Source: Bacillus sp. DNRA2 (GTDB lineage Bacteria > Bacillota > Bacilli > Bacillales > Cytobacillaceae). From it: DNA of 64,000 bases. Under the pieces are notes generated by a model, which saw nothing but the letters and a program-made list of their open reading frames with translations, did not search any database and was not told where the DNA came from. The position numbers and the translations under genes are program-made. The DNA lies in the NCBI RefSeq assembly GCF_012843265.1, contig NZ_JABAIT010000009.1, forward strand, positions 88,188 through 152,187, written 5' to 3'. Positions within the stretch are counted from its first letter, which is position 1. Every line of letters starts with the position of its first letter. Positions 17,653-25,012 of the stretch are shown one piece after another.

Positions 17653-19135
17653 AAGCGGATATTCACTTCAAGACCAAATTCGCCAATGCCGTGAAAAGGC
17701 GGGCAAAAATGCGGAATGTATTGAATACGTGGACGACGGCTATTCGGGGGGATTCCTTGAACGTCCGGCACTTTCAAAATTACGGAATGACCTTCGGGAA
17801 GGACTAATTGACAAAGTTATCGTCTATGACCCCGACCGTTTATCACGGAAACTTGCGAATCAATTGATTGTTACGGAAGAAATCGAAAAACGAGCAAAAT
17901 TAATCTTCGTCAATTCAGAATACAAGAATACACCCGAAGGAATTTTGTTCTATCAAATGCGTGGGGCATTCTCGGAATTCGAAAAGGCGAAAATCAAAGA
18001 ACGTATGACCAACGGAAGACGTGCAAAGGCTCGAAAGAACAAAGTCGTCAAAGACGTCAAAGTTTATGGATACAAGTTCAACAAGGAATCGCAAGAACTT
18101 GAAATATATGAACCCGAAGCAAAGATTGTTCGATTGATTTTCGAACTATTTACCGACCCACGGGGGCGGGTACAGGGTATAAATGGAATCGCCCACTATT
18201 TGACCGACAAAGGAATTCCGACCAAAAAACGAAAAGGCGTTTGGCATAGGCAAGTAGTCCGCCAGATTCTTATGAATGAAACCTACACGGGTGTATTCTA
18301 TCACAACAAATGGAATACGGAAGGAATGCTTGTCAACAAATACAAGGATTCAGACGACGAAAAGGTTTCAATGACCTTACGACCTAAAGAAGAATGGATT
18401 CCCGTCGAAGTTCCAGTGATTATCGAAAAGGAAACATTCAAGTTTGCCCAAAAGTTGTTGAAGGAATCCCGACGTCGTTGGGCTGGTACTTCAAAGAACA
18501 AATATCTTCTTTCGGGATTGGTTCGTTGCGGCGATTGTGGCAATACCATGACGGGGCGACGGGCGAAGAATTGGGGAACTTATGTCTTTGAATATTCCGA
18601 CGTCAAGAATACCGCAGGGGCGAAGCATAAGGGTTGTGGAAATCGGGTAAAATGCGAAGACCTTGACGCTTATGTATGGAATCATTTTGTCAATGTCATT
18701 ACAACCGAAGGGGAATCGGCATATTCCGAAGTTGCGGCAACAACCGAATCCCAGGATTCAATTTCATTCGAAGAATCGGAATTGCAACGCATTGAATCGG
18801 AACTCGTTCGCATTAAATCGGGGCGGAAACGTCTTCTCGACTTTTTGACGAACAATGCCGATATTGTGGACGAAGAAGATATTCGCAACCAATTGAAAGA
18901 GTTAAAAGAAAAAGAAGATCACTTGTTGAAGTTGAAGGAAGAAACCGCTGCATTGATTGAAGAACGGAAAAATAACGAAGTCAACGACGAAATTCGGGCA
19001 AAGGCGGTTGAACGATATTTTGAAAACGAAAATCCCGAATCTATGTCGATTGAAGAAAAACAAGAATTACTTCGAATGTTATATCGGGAAATTCGTGTAT
19101 ATTCAAACGGAAAAATTGACTTCATTTCATTGTAG
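17609..19135 (+). CDS. spoIVCA: Large serine recombinase (SpoIVCA-like)
   Basis: A 508-residue site-specific recombinase. The N-terminal resolvase domain starts MIALYARVSTEEQ, with catalytic serine S9. YDPDRLSRKLANQL and GAFSEFEKAKIKERMTNGRR complete the catalytic and helix-E parts. The recombinase domain (about 170-290) contains GIAHYLTDKGIPTKKRKG. A zinc ribbon begins at C307-x2-C310 (RCGDCG) and a coiled-coil arm covers about residues 385-470. SpoIVCA of B. subtilis has 500 residues and the same layout. The ATG at 17609 starts directly at the conserved domain. It should excise the element during sporulation. Confidence 0.95.
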   Translation: MIALYARVSTEEQAKSGYSLQDQIRQCREKAGKNAECIEYVDDGYSGGFLERPALSKLRNDLREGLIDKVIVYDPDRLSRKLANQLIVTEEIEKRAKLIFVNSEYKNTPEGILFYQMRGAFSEFEKAKIKERMTNGRRAKARKNKVVKDVKVYGYKFNKESQELEIYEPEAKIVRLIFELFTDPRGRVQGINGIAHYLTDKGIPTKKRKGVWHRQVVRQILMNETYTGVFYHNKWNTEGMLVNKYKDSDDEKVSMTLRPKEEWIPVEVPVIIEKETFKFAQKLLKESRRRWAGTSKNKYLLSGLVRCGDCGNTMTGRRAKNWGTYVFEYSDVKNTAGAKHKGCGNRVKCEDLDAYVWNHFVNVITTEGESAYSEVAATTESQDSISFEESELQRIESELVRIKSGRKRLLDFLTNNADIVDEEDIRNQLKELKEKEDHLLKLKEETAALIEERKNNEVNDEIRAKAVERYFENENPESMSIEEKQELLRMLYREIRVYSNGKIDFISL

Positions 19136-19165
19136 GACGTTCCAAGGGCGGAGCGTCTTTTCTTT
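19136..19165 (+). terminator. Terminator after the recombinase gene
   Basis: GACGTTCC pairs with GGAGCGTC (one G-T), then TTTTCTTT. The stem begins at the base after the stop codon. Confidence 0.7.
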
Positions 19166-19197
19166 CGAACAAAAAACCACATTTCGACGGTTCAAAA

Positions 19198-19238
19198 TGA
19201 AGTAAGCACTCCTTTAATTAAATTAGGAGTACCACTTC
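19198..19238. repeat. Nested inverted repeat between convergent genes
   Basis: GAAGT and ACTCCT pair with AGGAGT and ACTTC around an A/T-rich centre. It lies between the recombinase (plus strand) and the mer-type unit (minus strand). It may act as a bidirectional transcription stop, though no T run is seen on either strand. Confidence 0.45.
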
Positions 19239-19292
19239 AAAGTAAAGTTCATTTTTTATGGGAGTAACCTACTCCTTTTTAGTTGGCATTTG

Positions 19293-19493
19293 TCAGCCGC
19301 CTTCAATACAGGTAACGGAGGAACTTCCAACAGCTGTATTTAATTCAGCAAGAAGTCCCAAAAGAATCTCAGAATCAACATTACTTTCTAATGCTTTATC
19401 TGTTATTGGTACATTAAATTTCGCAAAAATAGGTATCGTAATTTCCCAGACGTCAATTATTGCTTTTGGAGACATATTTGATTGTATGACCAT
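19293..19493 (-). CDS. Small protein of mer-type operon (ORF2-like)
   Basis: A 66-residue protein starting MVIQSNMSPKAIIDVWEITI and ending SSVTCIEGG. It has no membrane segment and a single cysteine near the C-terminus. The ribosome binding site is GGGGGG, five bases before ATG. It lies 31 bases after merR in the same direction. From memory, Bacillus mercury operons carry a short unassigned ORF at this place; the helical core also resembles the N-terminal domain of ScdA/DUF542 proteins. Function is not established, and no further mer genes follow. Confidence 0.6.
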   Translation of the reverse strand: MVIQSNMSPKAIIDVWEITIPIFAKFNVPITDKALESNVDSEILLGLLAELNTAVGSSSVTCIEGG

Positions 19494-19524
19494 ATTAACC
19501 CCCCATTTCTGTTATTTACTACAT

Positions 19525-19917
19525 TCAATCATCTAGCGTTTCAATTATTGGGCATTCGTATATAGCTTTATTGTCGGGGCAACATTCCTCTAACTTTAGC
19601 AGCATTTGTTCAATTCTTTTTAAATCCCCAATTTTCGCTCGTACTTCCGCAATTTTATCGACAACAAAGCTATACATATCAAGGCATCGTTCATCATCTT
19701 TATCTACAACCCCAAGTAATTTAGAAATCTCGCTTAAAGTAAATCCTAGTTCTTGAAACCTCTTGATAAATTTTATACGCTTAACACTTTCCTCCGTAAA
19801 CATCCTATAACCAGCATTGGTTCGAGGAGTATTTTTAAGCAAACCTACTCTTTCGTAATATCTTACTGTTTCTTTATTGATACCGCAATTTTTAGCAAGC
19901 TCACCAATCCCATACAT
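19525..19917 (-). CDS. merR: MerR-family regulator of mercury type
   Basis: A 130-residue dimeric activator/repressor. The N-terminal winged helix-turn-helix (MYGIGELAKNCGINKETVRY) and YYERVGLL are typical of MerR. The dimerisation helix runs at about residues 80-112. Cysteines C78, C113 and C122 have spacings of 35 and 9 residues, identical to the Hg(II) ligands C82, C117 and C126 of Tn501 MerR, which argues for mercury(II) sensing. ECPIIETL near the end is characteristic of the Bacillus mercury regulators. It is autoregulated through the operator directly upstream. No merA, merT or merP is in the element. Confidence 0.92.
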   Translation of the reverse strand: MYGIGELAKNCGINKETVRYYERVGLLKNTPRTNAGYRMFTEESVKRIKFIKRFQELGFTLSEISKLLGVVDKDDERCLDMYSFVVDKIAEVRAKIGDLKRIEQMLLKLEECCPDNKAIYECPIIETLDD

Positions 19918-19934
19918 AATATCACCCCATACAA

Positions 19935-19966
19935 ATTATAAAGCCTGTACCATAGTACAGTGTAAA
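19935..19966 (-). promoter_or_regulatory. mer-type promoter/operator
   Basis: On the minus strand TTTACA and TATAAT are 20 bases apart, the over-long spacing typical of MerR promoters. The spacer holds the dyad CTGTACTATGGTACAG (19945-19960). The merR start is 18 bases downstream. Confidence 0.85.
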
Positions 19967-20897
19967 GAAAATTTTAATATTTTTCATTACTAGCTACCGT
20001 TAGTTGAAGAAGAATTGACTTTTACCACACTGGATTTCATTTCATATTTTTGTAATATCATAACAAGATACTCGCCTACGTTTGGTCATTCACTTTTGAA
20101 GGACGTTCCCTGACGTGTAGTGACCCGATATTTCAAAATTGTTGTGTATATTCTGAATGCGTCTTCTTCCGCCGAAATGCCCCCCCCGTCCCCCCGTGGG
20201 TGGGGTCGAATATTTCGTCCGTTTCTTCGTTTACTTGCGTGTGTGTTGCGATTGAATCATTCCGAATGGTTATTCATGAATTAAATGTCGTTCACCATAA
20301 GGCTATGTACGGTCTTGCAATGAAATAGCAAGCGATGTATAAACATACGGAAGACAACCCGTCATTACAATTACTATCTTATGGACAAACCTATTGCTAT
20401 TCGTCATATAATAGGCAATATAGGACGAATTGAAATATACAAGACCGCACGAACCCGTATTCTTTCGTTGGTGATTCGTCGTGTTTGATTCGTTGGGATA
20501 TCCGATTCGTCGTCTTTGGAGTTTCGAACAATTATATCGAAGTCAATTTCCGCTTATGTCCTATTGTACCGCAACAAAAACGCTGGAATCCCTTGCGACT
20601 GCAAACGTTGGGGCAATTCCTTTCGATGAAAAAAAAACGGACAAAACGGAACATATATTGCATGGAAAGCGAGGATTTCAAGAAACCGTTGAACGTGCAA
20701 TAAACGTGCAATGATATAACGCCAATGTCACTTTTGGTATTCGTGTGACATAACGAAAGACCGTTTAATCCCTTACGCATCAACACTTTACCACAATAAA
20801 GAGACAAAGTGATATTTCTATAATCGGACATATAACGACAGGCTTGCGGGTGTTTTATGTAATAGGGAACGTATTCTTGTGCGTTCCCAAGTTCGAC
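19967..20897. other. Stretch of about 930 bases without a supported gene
   Basis: Several short frames overlap on both strands between 20481 and 20831 but none has a ribosome binding site or family-like sequence. The notable part is a C-run block at 20180-20205: C8, GT, C6, then GTGGGTGGGG, which can fold on itself. The rest is of ordinary composition. It separates the mer unit from the HNH gene. Confidence 0.6.
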
Positions 20898-21542
20898 CTA
20901 TGCGTGACCTTTCGATTTCAACCAATTCATTCGTATTTGTTCCAATCGCTTTAATTCCGCCTTGACCGCTTTGACGTATGCTGCACGGGCTTCTGATTCT
21001 GTTTCAAACGTCCCAATATGCTTTCCACAAACTCCAACCTGGTATTTACCGCTTGACGTCTTCGTAAATCCTTTTGCATGGTTCAATTTATATTTCAAAC
21101 AATTCTCACGGTCGGTAACCACTTCAAGGTTTTCGTCCCGATTATCAAGAGTTTGTTCGTTTTTATGATTGACTTGAATTGACATTCCCGTTTCTTCGAA
21201 AAATCCGTTGTATTTGGCAAGTTCCTGACGCATGATGAATCTATGCAATTGTTCCTTTCTTCGAATTCCTTTCCCAACGGCGATATTTGCGTAAATTCCA
21301 TTGTTCCCTAAGAAAGCGGCGACTTTTCCTTTCTGCAATACTTCCGACAATCTATGCTTCGAAATTAGTGTTTCCCGCCCGTCCTTCAAGAATATTGTGA
21401 CACTTCGGTCGTCGTTGAACTTGAAGTCATTGAATCGGCGACAACCGTGCAAACCGTTCTTTCTCTTAATATAATTCAACAATTTGACCTCGTTTTCATT
21501 TATTGGTTCAAATCTAATATTTCCATCAGCTTCAACAAACAT
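20898..21542 (-). CDS. HNH endonuclease with AP2-like DNA-binding domain
   Basis: A 214-residue protein. The N-terminal 80 residues are of unknown type (KNGLHGCRRFNDFKF). The HNH core is at about residues 100-150: LHRFIMRQELAKYNG, then VNHKNEQTLDNRDENLEVVT, where the H and the NRxxNL segment are the catalytic signature. The C-terminus (SGKYQVGVCGKHIGTFETES, then EARAAYVKAVKAEL) is an AP2/NUMOD-like fold as in phage HNH proteins. A strong AGGAGG ribosome binding site precedes ATG. It stands alone behind a terminator. This is probably a free-standing homing-type endonuclease. Confidence 0.88.
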   Translation of the reverse strand: MFVEADGNIRFEPINENEVKLLNYIKRKNGLHGCRRFNDFKFNDDRSVTIFLKDGRETLISKHRLSEVLQKGKVAAFLGNNGIYANIAVGKGIRRKEQLHRFIMRQELAKYNGFFEETGMSIQVNHKNEQTLDNRDENLEVVTDRENCLKYKLNHAKGFTKTSSGKYQVGVCGKHIGTFETESEARAAYVKAVKAELKRLEQIRMNWLKSKGHA

Positions 21543-21593
21543 ATTGATGACCTCCTATCCCAAGTTCGTTTTGGTGTGTTCATTTTGACCAAT

Positions 21594-21617
21594 CAAAAAG
21601 ACGCCCCGAAGGACGTC
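21594..21617 (-). terminator. Terminator of the five-gene minus-strand cassette
   Basis: On the minus strand GACGTCC-TTCG-GGGCGTC, with a UUCG-type tetraloop, is followed by five T. It directly follows the stop codon of the 87-residue protein gene. Confidence 0.8.
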
Positions 21618-21618
21618 C

Positions 21619-21882
21619 TTACTTCTTTAATTCGATTGTTGTTAATTCTCCACTTTTTTCACGTTCCTTCTGCTGGCGGATCTGCTCGTCGTACATTCCA
21701 ATTGCAATTAAACAAATTGGTGGAAGATTGTGTCCTTCATTAAGCAATTTACGCCAATACTCAATTTGCTCGACGTTATGCTTTTCATTTTTCTTAGCTT
21801 CCTCGACTATCTTCTTTGACTTCGGACTTTCCGCATAACCTTTCGCAATTTCTTCTAATGCTTTACGTTGTGAATATGCCAT
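21619..21882 (-). CDS. 87-residue hypothetical protein of the element cassette
   Basis: A charged, mostly helical protein starting MAYSQRKALEEIAKGYAESP. The middle, EQIEYWRKLLNEGHNLPPIC, is the only less polar part. The ribosome binding site AAAGGGGGTT precedes ATG. It is the last gene of the cassette, starting one base after the stop of the HTH gene, so translation is coupled. No family is recognised. Confidence 0.7.
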   Translation of the reverse strand: MAYSQRKALEEIAKGYAESPKSKKIVEEAKKNEKHNVEQIEYWRKLLNEGHNLPPICLIAIGMYDEQIRQQKEREKSGELTTIELKK

Positions 21883-21883
21883 A

Positions 21884-22090
21884 TTAATTCAACCCCCTTT
21901 TATATCTTTCAAGACGTTCCTTTGCCCGTTCCAATCCCTTAGGTCGTGCGATACGGACTTCGGTTGTAGATACGCCAACTTCTTTCGCAATATCTTCAAG
22001 CGACTTGCGTTCGCGTTTCATGCGAAGAATCATATCAAGCGTTTTAACTTCATATTCCGTCTGTTTCACTAACATTTCGAGTGCCGTCAT
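21884..22090 (-). CDS. Small helix-turn-helix protein
   Basis: A 68-residue protein starting [40 protein letters not shown] (about residues 29-49) fits a helix-turn-helix of the sigma-region-4/Trp-repressor kind. The start ATG overlaps the stop of a 28-codon frame (ATGA). It resembles small phage terminase-like or regulator proteins in style, but a definite family cannot be named. A DNA-binding role inside the element is likely. Confidence 0.7.
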   Translation of the reverse strand: MTALEMLVKQTEYEVKTLDMILRMKRERKSLEDIAKEVGVSTTEVRIARPKGLERAKERLERYKRGLN

Positions 22091-22173
22091 TCCGATACAC
22101 CACCAAAATGTTTTTCAATTATGACCAATGACCAAACTGCAATCAAGAAATGAATCATTGCAAGAACATTCAT
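22087..22173 (-). CDS. 28-residue single-pass membrane peptide
   Basis: The frame encodes MNVLAMIHFLIAVWSLVIIE followed by KHFGGVSE. Residues 2-19 form one hydrophobic helix. ATG lies three bases after the TAA of the coiled-coil gene (TAATTATG), and the TGA overlaps the ATG of the HTH gene. Both junctions point to translational coupling and so to real expression. No homologue is recognised; small membrane peptides of phages and toxin-like peptides have this shape. Confidence 0.55.
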   Translation of the reverse strand: MNVLAMIHFLIAVWSLVIIEKHFGGVSE

Positions 22174-22175
22174 AA

Positions 22176-22772
22176 TTACTTCACCCAAGCGGGAACACGA
22201 CCGCTGGAATACGTTTTTTCTTGTGTTTCAGTCTTTAATCCAAGACAAAATTCTTCGGGAGTATAATCCTTTGGTGAATAGACTTTTCGTTCATTAATAG
22301 TTCGACCATACTTATCGGTAGGAATCCCTAAGTCAAACATTGTTTTGTTGTATTCTTGATTTACATTCCCGATTTCGTTCTTAATTTGACCAAGTTCCGC
22401 TAATTGCTTCAATAATTCATTTCTTGCAGCAATCACGGATTCAACCTTATTGTCATATCGGGATTGGATTTCCTTCAACCGTTTTTCACGGTGTTCTTTT
22501 GCGAACGGAACAAACTTTTCAACCGCTAATTTTTTGCGTACTGCATAGGCACGTTGAAGAAGTTCGGTTGTTTCGGCAAGTTCAGATTTCTTATCGTTCA
22601 ACAATACCTTTGCTTGTTCAACGTCGGATTCAGAAACAATCCCTAAAAGTAATTGTTCGGTTGAATCTTCGATTGCTTGCGTTAATTCAATTACTTGATT
22701 CGTCAATTCGTCTTGCTTGTTTTCCAATTCTTGAATTTTAGACTTGACCGCTTCCAATTGTTGCTTTGACAT
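22176..22772 (-). CDS. Coiled-coil protein of the element cassette
   Basis: A 198-residue protein starting MSKQQLEAVKSKIQELENKQ. Residues 1-70 and 95-150 are heptad-rich coiled coil, joined by a KKLAVEKFVPFAKEHREKR stretch. The last 45 residues are non-helical, with GIPTDKYGRTINERKVYSP and a proline-rich tail. A strong AAGGGGGGAG site precedes ATG. It is the second gene after the XRE regulator. The layout resembles phage scaffold or tail-tape-like small proteins, but I assign no function. Confidence 0.75.
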   Translation of the reverse strand: MSKQQLEAVKSKIQELENKQDELTNQVIELTQAIEDSTEQLLLGIVSESDVEQAKVLLNDKKSELAETTELLQRAYAVRKKLAVEKFVPFAKEHREKRLKEIQSRYDNKVESVIAARNELLKQLAELGQIKNEIGNVNQEYNKTMFDLGIPTDKYGRTINERKVYSPKDYTPEEFCLGLKTETQEKTYSSGRVPAWVK

Positions 22773-22834
22773 AAATCAACTCCCCCCTTTTTACCGCAAC
22801 ACAATGTTGCGTTTGAATTTTCAATTTGATTTTT

Positions 22835-23062
22835 TCATTCACTTTCAAACCTACGCATGATTTTCAAATTGCGAATTGCTTCGATTTCTTCTGGCTTAAC
22901 GTTGAATCGGTAAATGATTCGTTGTTTAAGTCGTTCGGAAATTGGCAATTTGTCAGATTCAATTAGCGAAATCATTTGTTGAGATACGCCAACTTCACGG
23001 GCAAAATCGCCTTGATTCAGTCCTAGATTCGTCCGCAATGCTTTGACAACAAATCCTTCCAT
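22835..23062 (-). CDS. XRE-family transcriptional regulator
   Basis: A 75-residue single-domain repressor-like protein. The helix-turn-helix is NQGDFAREVGVSQQMISLIE at residues 16-35. The tail IIYRFNVKPEEIEAIRNLK is typical of Cro/C1-type proteins. AAAGGAGGTT lies upstream of the ATG. As first gene of the minus-strand cassette it probably regulates that cassette. Its promoter is not evident by eye. Confidence 0.85.
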   Translation of the reverse strand: MEGFVVKALRTNLGLNQGDFAREVGVSQQMISLIESDKLPISERLKQRIIYRFNVKPEEIEAIRNLKIMRRFESE

Positions 23063-23826
23063 ACTTTCAACCTCCTTTTAAATTAGTAAAAAACAAGTTC
23101 TTGACCAAAAAGTAATGTCCCGCCAATAAGACGGGCAATCGCACTACTGCACGCTGCTTCGATAGGTCAAATCGAACTTGGGTCGGCAACCAATATTCAG
23201 TTGTAAAAAAGCGGATTCCCCCGTTAAAGAACCCGCTTCTAATTATCAATTGTTCTAAAACGTCCCTTGTAAGTTACAATTGGACTAAATTCGTAAAAAA
23301 CAAGATACAATGTATAAAAAAATGCGACGGTCACGGTAAAAAGCTCGCAACCAATCGCATTTTCTCGGAGGAATAACCGATTGTATGTCAATGCCGCATA
23401 CGGAAACGGTAAGGATTAATTTTATGTATTTTCGTTTAATCTTCTTTGACATCTATTACGTATTAACGTTTACTTCGTAATTTGCGACAATCTAATCGAA
23501 TCTATATTGCGAATATCTTTGTCGTTATCTAATTAACTTTGTCACTTATGTTCCAAAGTTAAGCAAGCTTTGCTTGCACCGTTCTTGAGGAACTTGATTT
23601 TTAGTTCCGAAAGAATGGTTACTATCAAGCGAAGTATTGTATCGAAGTTTCGTTGAAACTAACGAAATACTAACGTTATCTAAGCGACTTCTACTTCGTA
23701 ATTCAACCGCAAAATCCCTTGACAAGCGTCACAAATACGATTTAACACAAATTTAATATTTTTGTAACAATTTTGTAATATTTATTGGCATAACTTCGAA
23801 AAACTTGTCCTTGACTATGCACACAT
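23063..23826. other. Right-end non-coding region of the element
   Basis: About 760 bases hold no supported gene. Hairpins at 23209-23238 (AAGCGG/CCGCTT) and 23319-23363 (AAAATGCGA/TCGCATTTT) are each followed by a T run on the minus strand, as for terminators, though no minus-strand gene lies to their right. Further right the sequence is A/T-rich with many short inverted repeats, e.g. GGAACT/AGTTCC near 23590. It leads into attR. Confidence 0.6.
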
Positions 23827-24227
23827 TTGACATTAGAATCGAAATTTTGATGCATTTAAGAGCTTTAAAGAAGACCAAAAAGGACGTTTCCTTACATGAT
23901 CCAATTGGACAGGATAAAGAAGGCAATGAGATTAGTTTAATCGATGTATTGAAAAGTGAGTCGGAGGATGTAATCGATACAATCCAGCTAAATATGGAGC
24001 TTGAAAAAGTCAAAAAATACATTGATGTATTAGATGAACGTGAAAAAGAAGTCATCATTGGTCGATTTGGTCTTGATTTGCAAAAAGAAAAAACACAACG
24101 GGAAATCGCTAAGGAACTGGGAATTTCACGGAGCTATGTGTCGCGGATAGAAAAAAGGGCACTGATGAAAATGTTTCATGAATTTTATCGTGCTGAAAAA
24201 GAAAAACGGAAAAATGGGAACAGTTAA
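23805..24227 (+). CDS. sigK: Sigma-K, 3' segment
   Basis: Codons from 23841 ([18 protein letters not shown]) onward are the C-terminal 128 residues of sigma-K. The preceding 12 codons belong to the element and no ribosome binding site is present at the TTG at 23805, so this part is probably not translated alone. Region 3 is [20 protein letters not shown]. Region 4 with the -35-binding helix-turn-helix is [20 protein letters not shown], near the end. It corresponds to the historical spoIIIC. In the joined gene it supplies promoter -35 recognition. Confidence 0.95.
   Translation: MSLTMHTFDIRIEILMHLRALKKTKKDVSLHDPIGQDKEGNEISLIDVLKSESEDVIDTIQLNMELEKVKKYIDVLDEREKEVIIGRFGLDLQKEKTQREIAKELGISRSYVSRIEKRALMKMFHEFYRAEKEKRKNGNS
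23827..23854 (+). other. Right attachment site (attR) in sigK
   Basis: TTGAC (23827-23831) is element DNA and ATGCA (23850-23854) is sigK DNA, joined at GAAATT (23841-23846). Together with attL, the element half gives a 30-bp attP dyad with 11 of 13 arm pairs matching, and the chromosomal half gives attB with TGCAT/ATGCA arms. Confidence 0.8.
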
Positions 24228-24306
24228 CTCTTCCTTGCGTTGCAATCAAAAATTTTAAAAAACAGTTGCAAAGAATATTTTCACACTCTGAAATCCAAAA
24301 TAATAC

Positions 24307-24341
24307 AAAAAAACAGCACTTGAGCATCGTGCTGTTTTTTT
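24307..24341. terminator. Bidirectional terminator between sigK and pssA
   Basis: A 13-bp perfect stem (AAAAAAACAGCAC with GTGCTGTTTTTTT) has A and T runs on either side, so it can end both the sigK and pssA transcripts. Confidence 0.9.
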
Positions 24342-24360
24342 GTGAAGTCATCATTCAGAA

Positions 24361-24900
24361 TTATATTTTCTTAAGCTTAAACGGGCTAATCATTAACAGT
24401 GATAGCACAATCATAATAAAAATGAATCCTTGTGGCGGTACGTGTGGTATTGCCAGAAAGCTTAACGTGGCAAGACAACCTGCTGCAGTAATCGGTAATC
24501 CGGTAAAATACCCATTGTTTTCGGAAATATTGAACCGAGCTAAGCGAAATGCACCACAACCAATGAAGAAGACTGTGAAAAAAATTCCGGGTGCGCCAAA
24601 TTCAAATAAAATTCCTTGATATAATAATAGTGCAGGGGCGACTCCAAATGATATAATATCACTCATGGAATCGAGTTGTTTTCCAAGTTCTGATTCTATC
24701 TGGAACTTTCTTGCGGCCATTCCGTCAAAGCGGTCTGCCAGGGCTGCTACAAAAATAAGTAGGAGACTGAGTCTTAAATTACCATTTAAGCCAACGATGA
24801 TTGCATATCCACCTAGCCCTAAATTTGTAAGAGTTAAAACGTTTGCTGTTTGACTTTTTAACTTCTTGATGGTTTGATCAAATACTTCAAGTAAAAACAA
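24361..24900 (-). CDS. pssA: CDP-diacylglycerol-serine O-phosphatidyltransferase
   Basis: A 179-residue integral membrane enzyme that makes phosphatidylserine from CDP-diacylglycerol and serine. The CDP-alcohol phosphatidyltransferase motif D-G-x2-A-R-x8-G-x3-D-x3-D is intact (DGMAARKFQIESELGKQLD, then SMSD, about residues 56-78). About five to six membrane helices follow. The TTG at 24900 is used, with GAGG six bases before it. It is divergent from psd, which decarboxylates its product; both lie next to sigK, unlike in B. subtilis. Confidence 0.93.
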   Translation of the reverse strand: MFLLEVFDQTIKKLKSQTANVLTLTNLGLGGYAIIVGLNGNLRLSLLLIFVAALADRFDGMAARKFQIESELGKQLDSMSDIISFGVAPALLLYQGILFEFGAPGIFFTVFFIGCGAFRLARFNISENNGYFTGLPITAAGCLATLSFLAIPHVPPQGFIFIMIVLSLLMISPFKLKKI

Positions 24901-25012
24901 ATTTTCCTCACTCCTTAGAACGGAAGGGGTTAATAAACTTATATAATATTATTTAATTTTAAAACTTTTATGCATGTGAGTAAAGATTATTTACATATTT
25001 GGAGGTCAGTGC

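Larger units (their letters stand above)
17335..23840 (+). mobile_element. Skin-like element interrupting sigK (6,506 bp)
   Basis: The two halves of sigK are separated by exactly 6,506 bp measured between the paired GAAATT sequences (17335 and 23841). The left end carries a SpoIVCA-type serine recombinase, reading rightward. Cargo includes a merR unit, an HNH endonuclease and a five-gene minus-strand cassette. Both sigK frames meet at a codon boundary in GAA-ATT, so precise excision restores the gene. The B. subtilis skin element is about 48 kb; this one is much smaller and has no recognisable phage structural genes. Confidence 0.93.

Noticed and set aside
19258..19536. 92-codon plus-strand frame opposite the mer-type small gene
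   Set aside because: It is antisense to a gene with a good ribosome binding site and an operon position behind merR.
20481..20831. Three overlapping frames on both strands in the element
   Set aside because: No ribosome binding sites, no family-like motifs, and they contradict one another; treated as non-coding.
23067..23249. 60-codon minus-strand frame upstream of the XRE gene
   Set aside because: It overlaps the AAGGAGG region and a terminator-like hairpin, has no start signal and no recognisable sequence.
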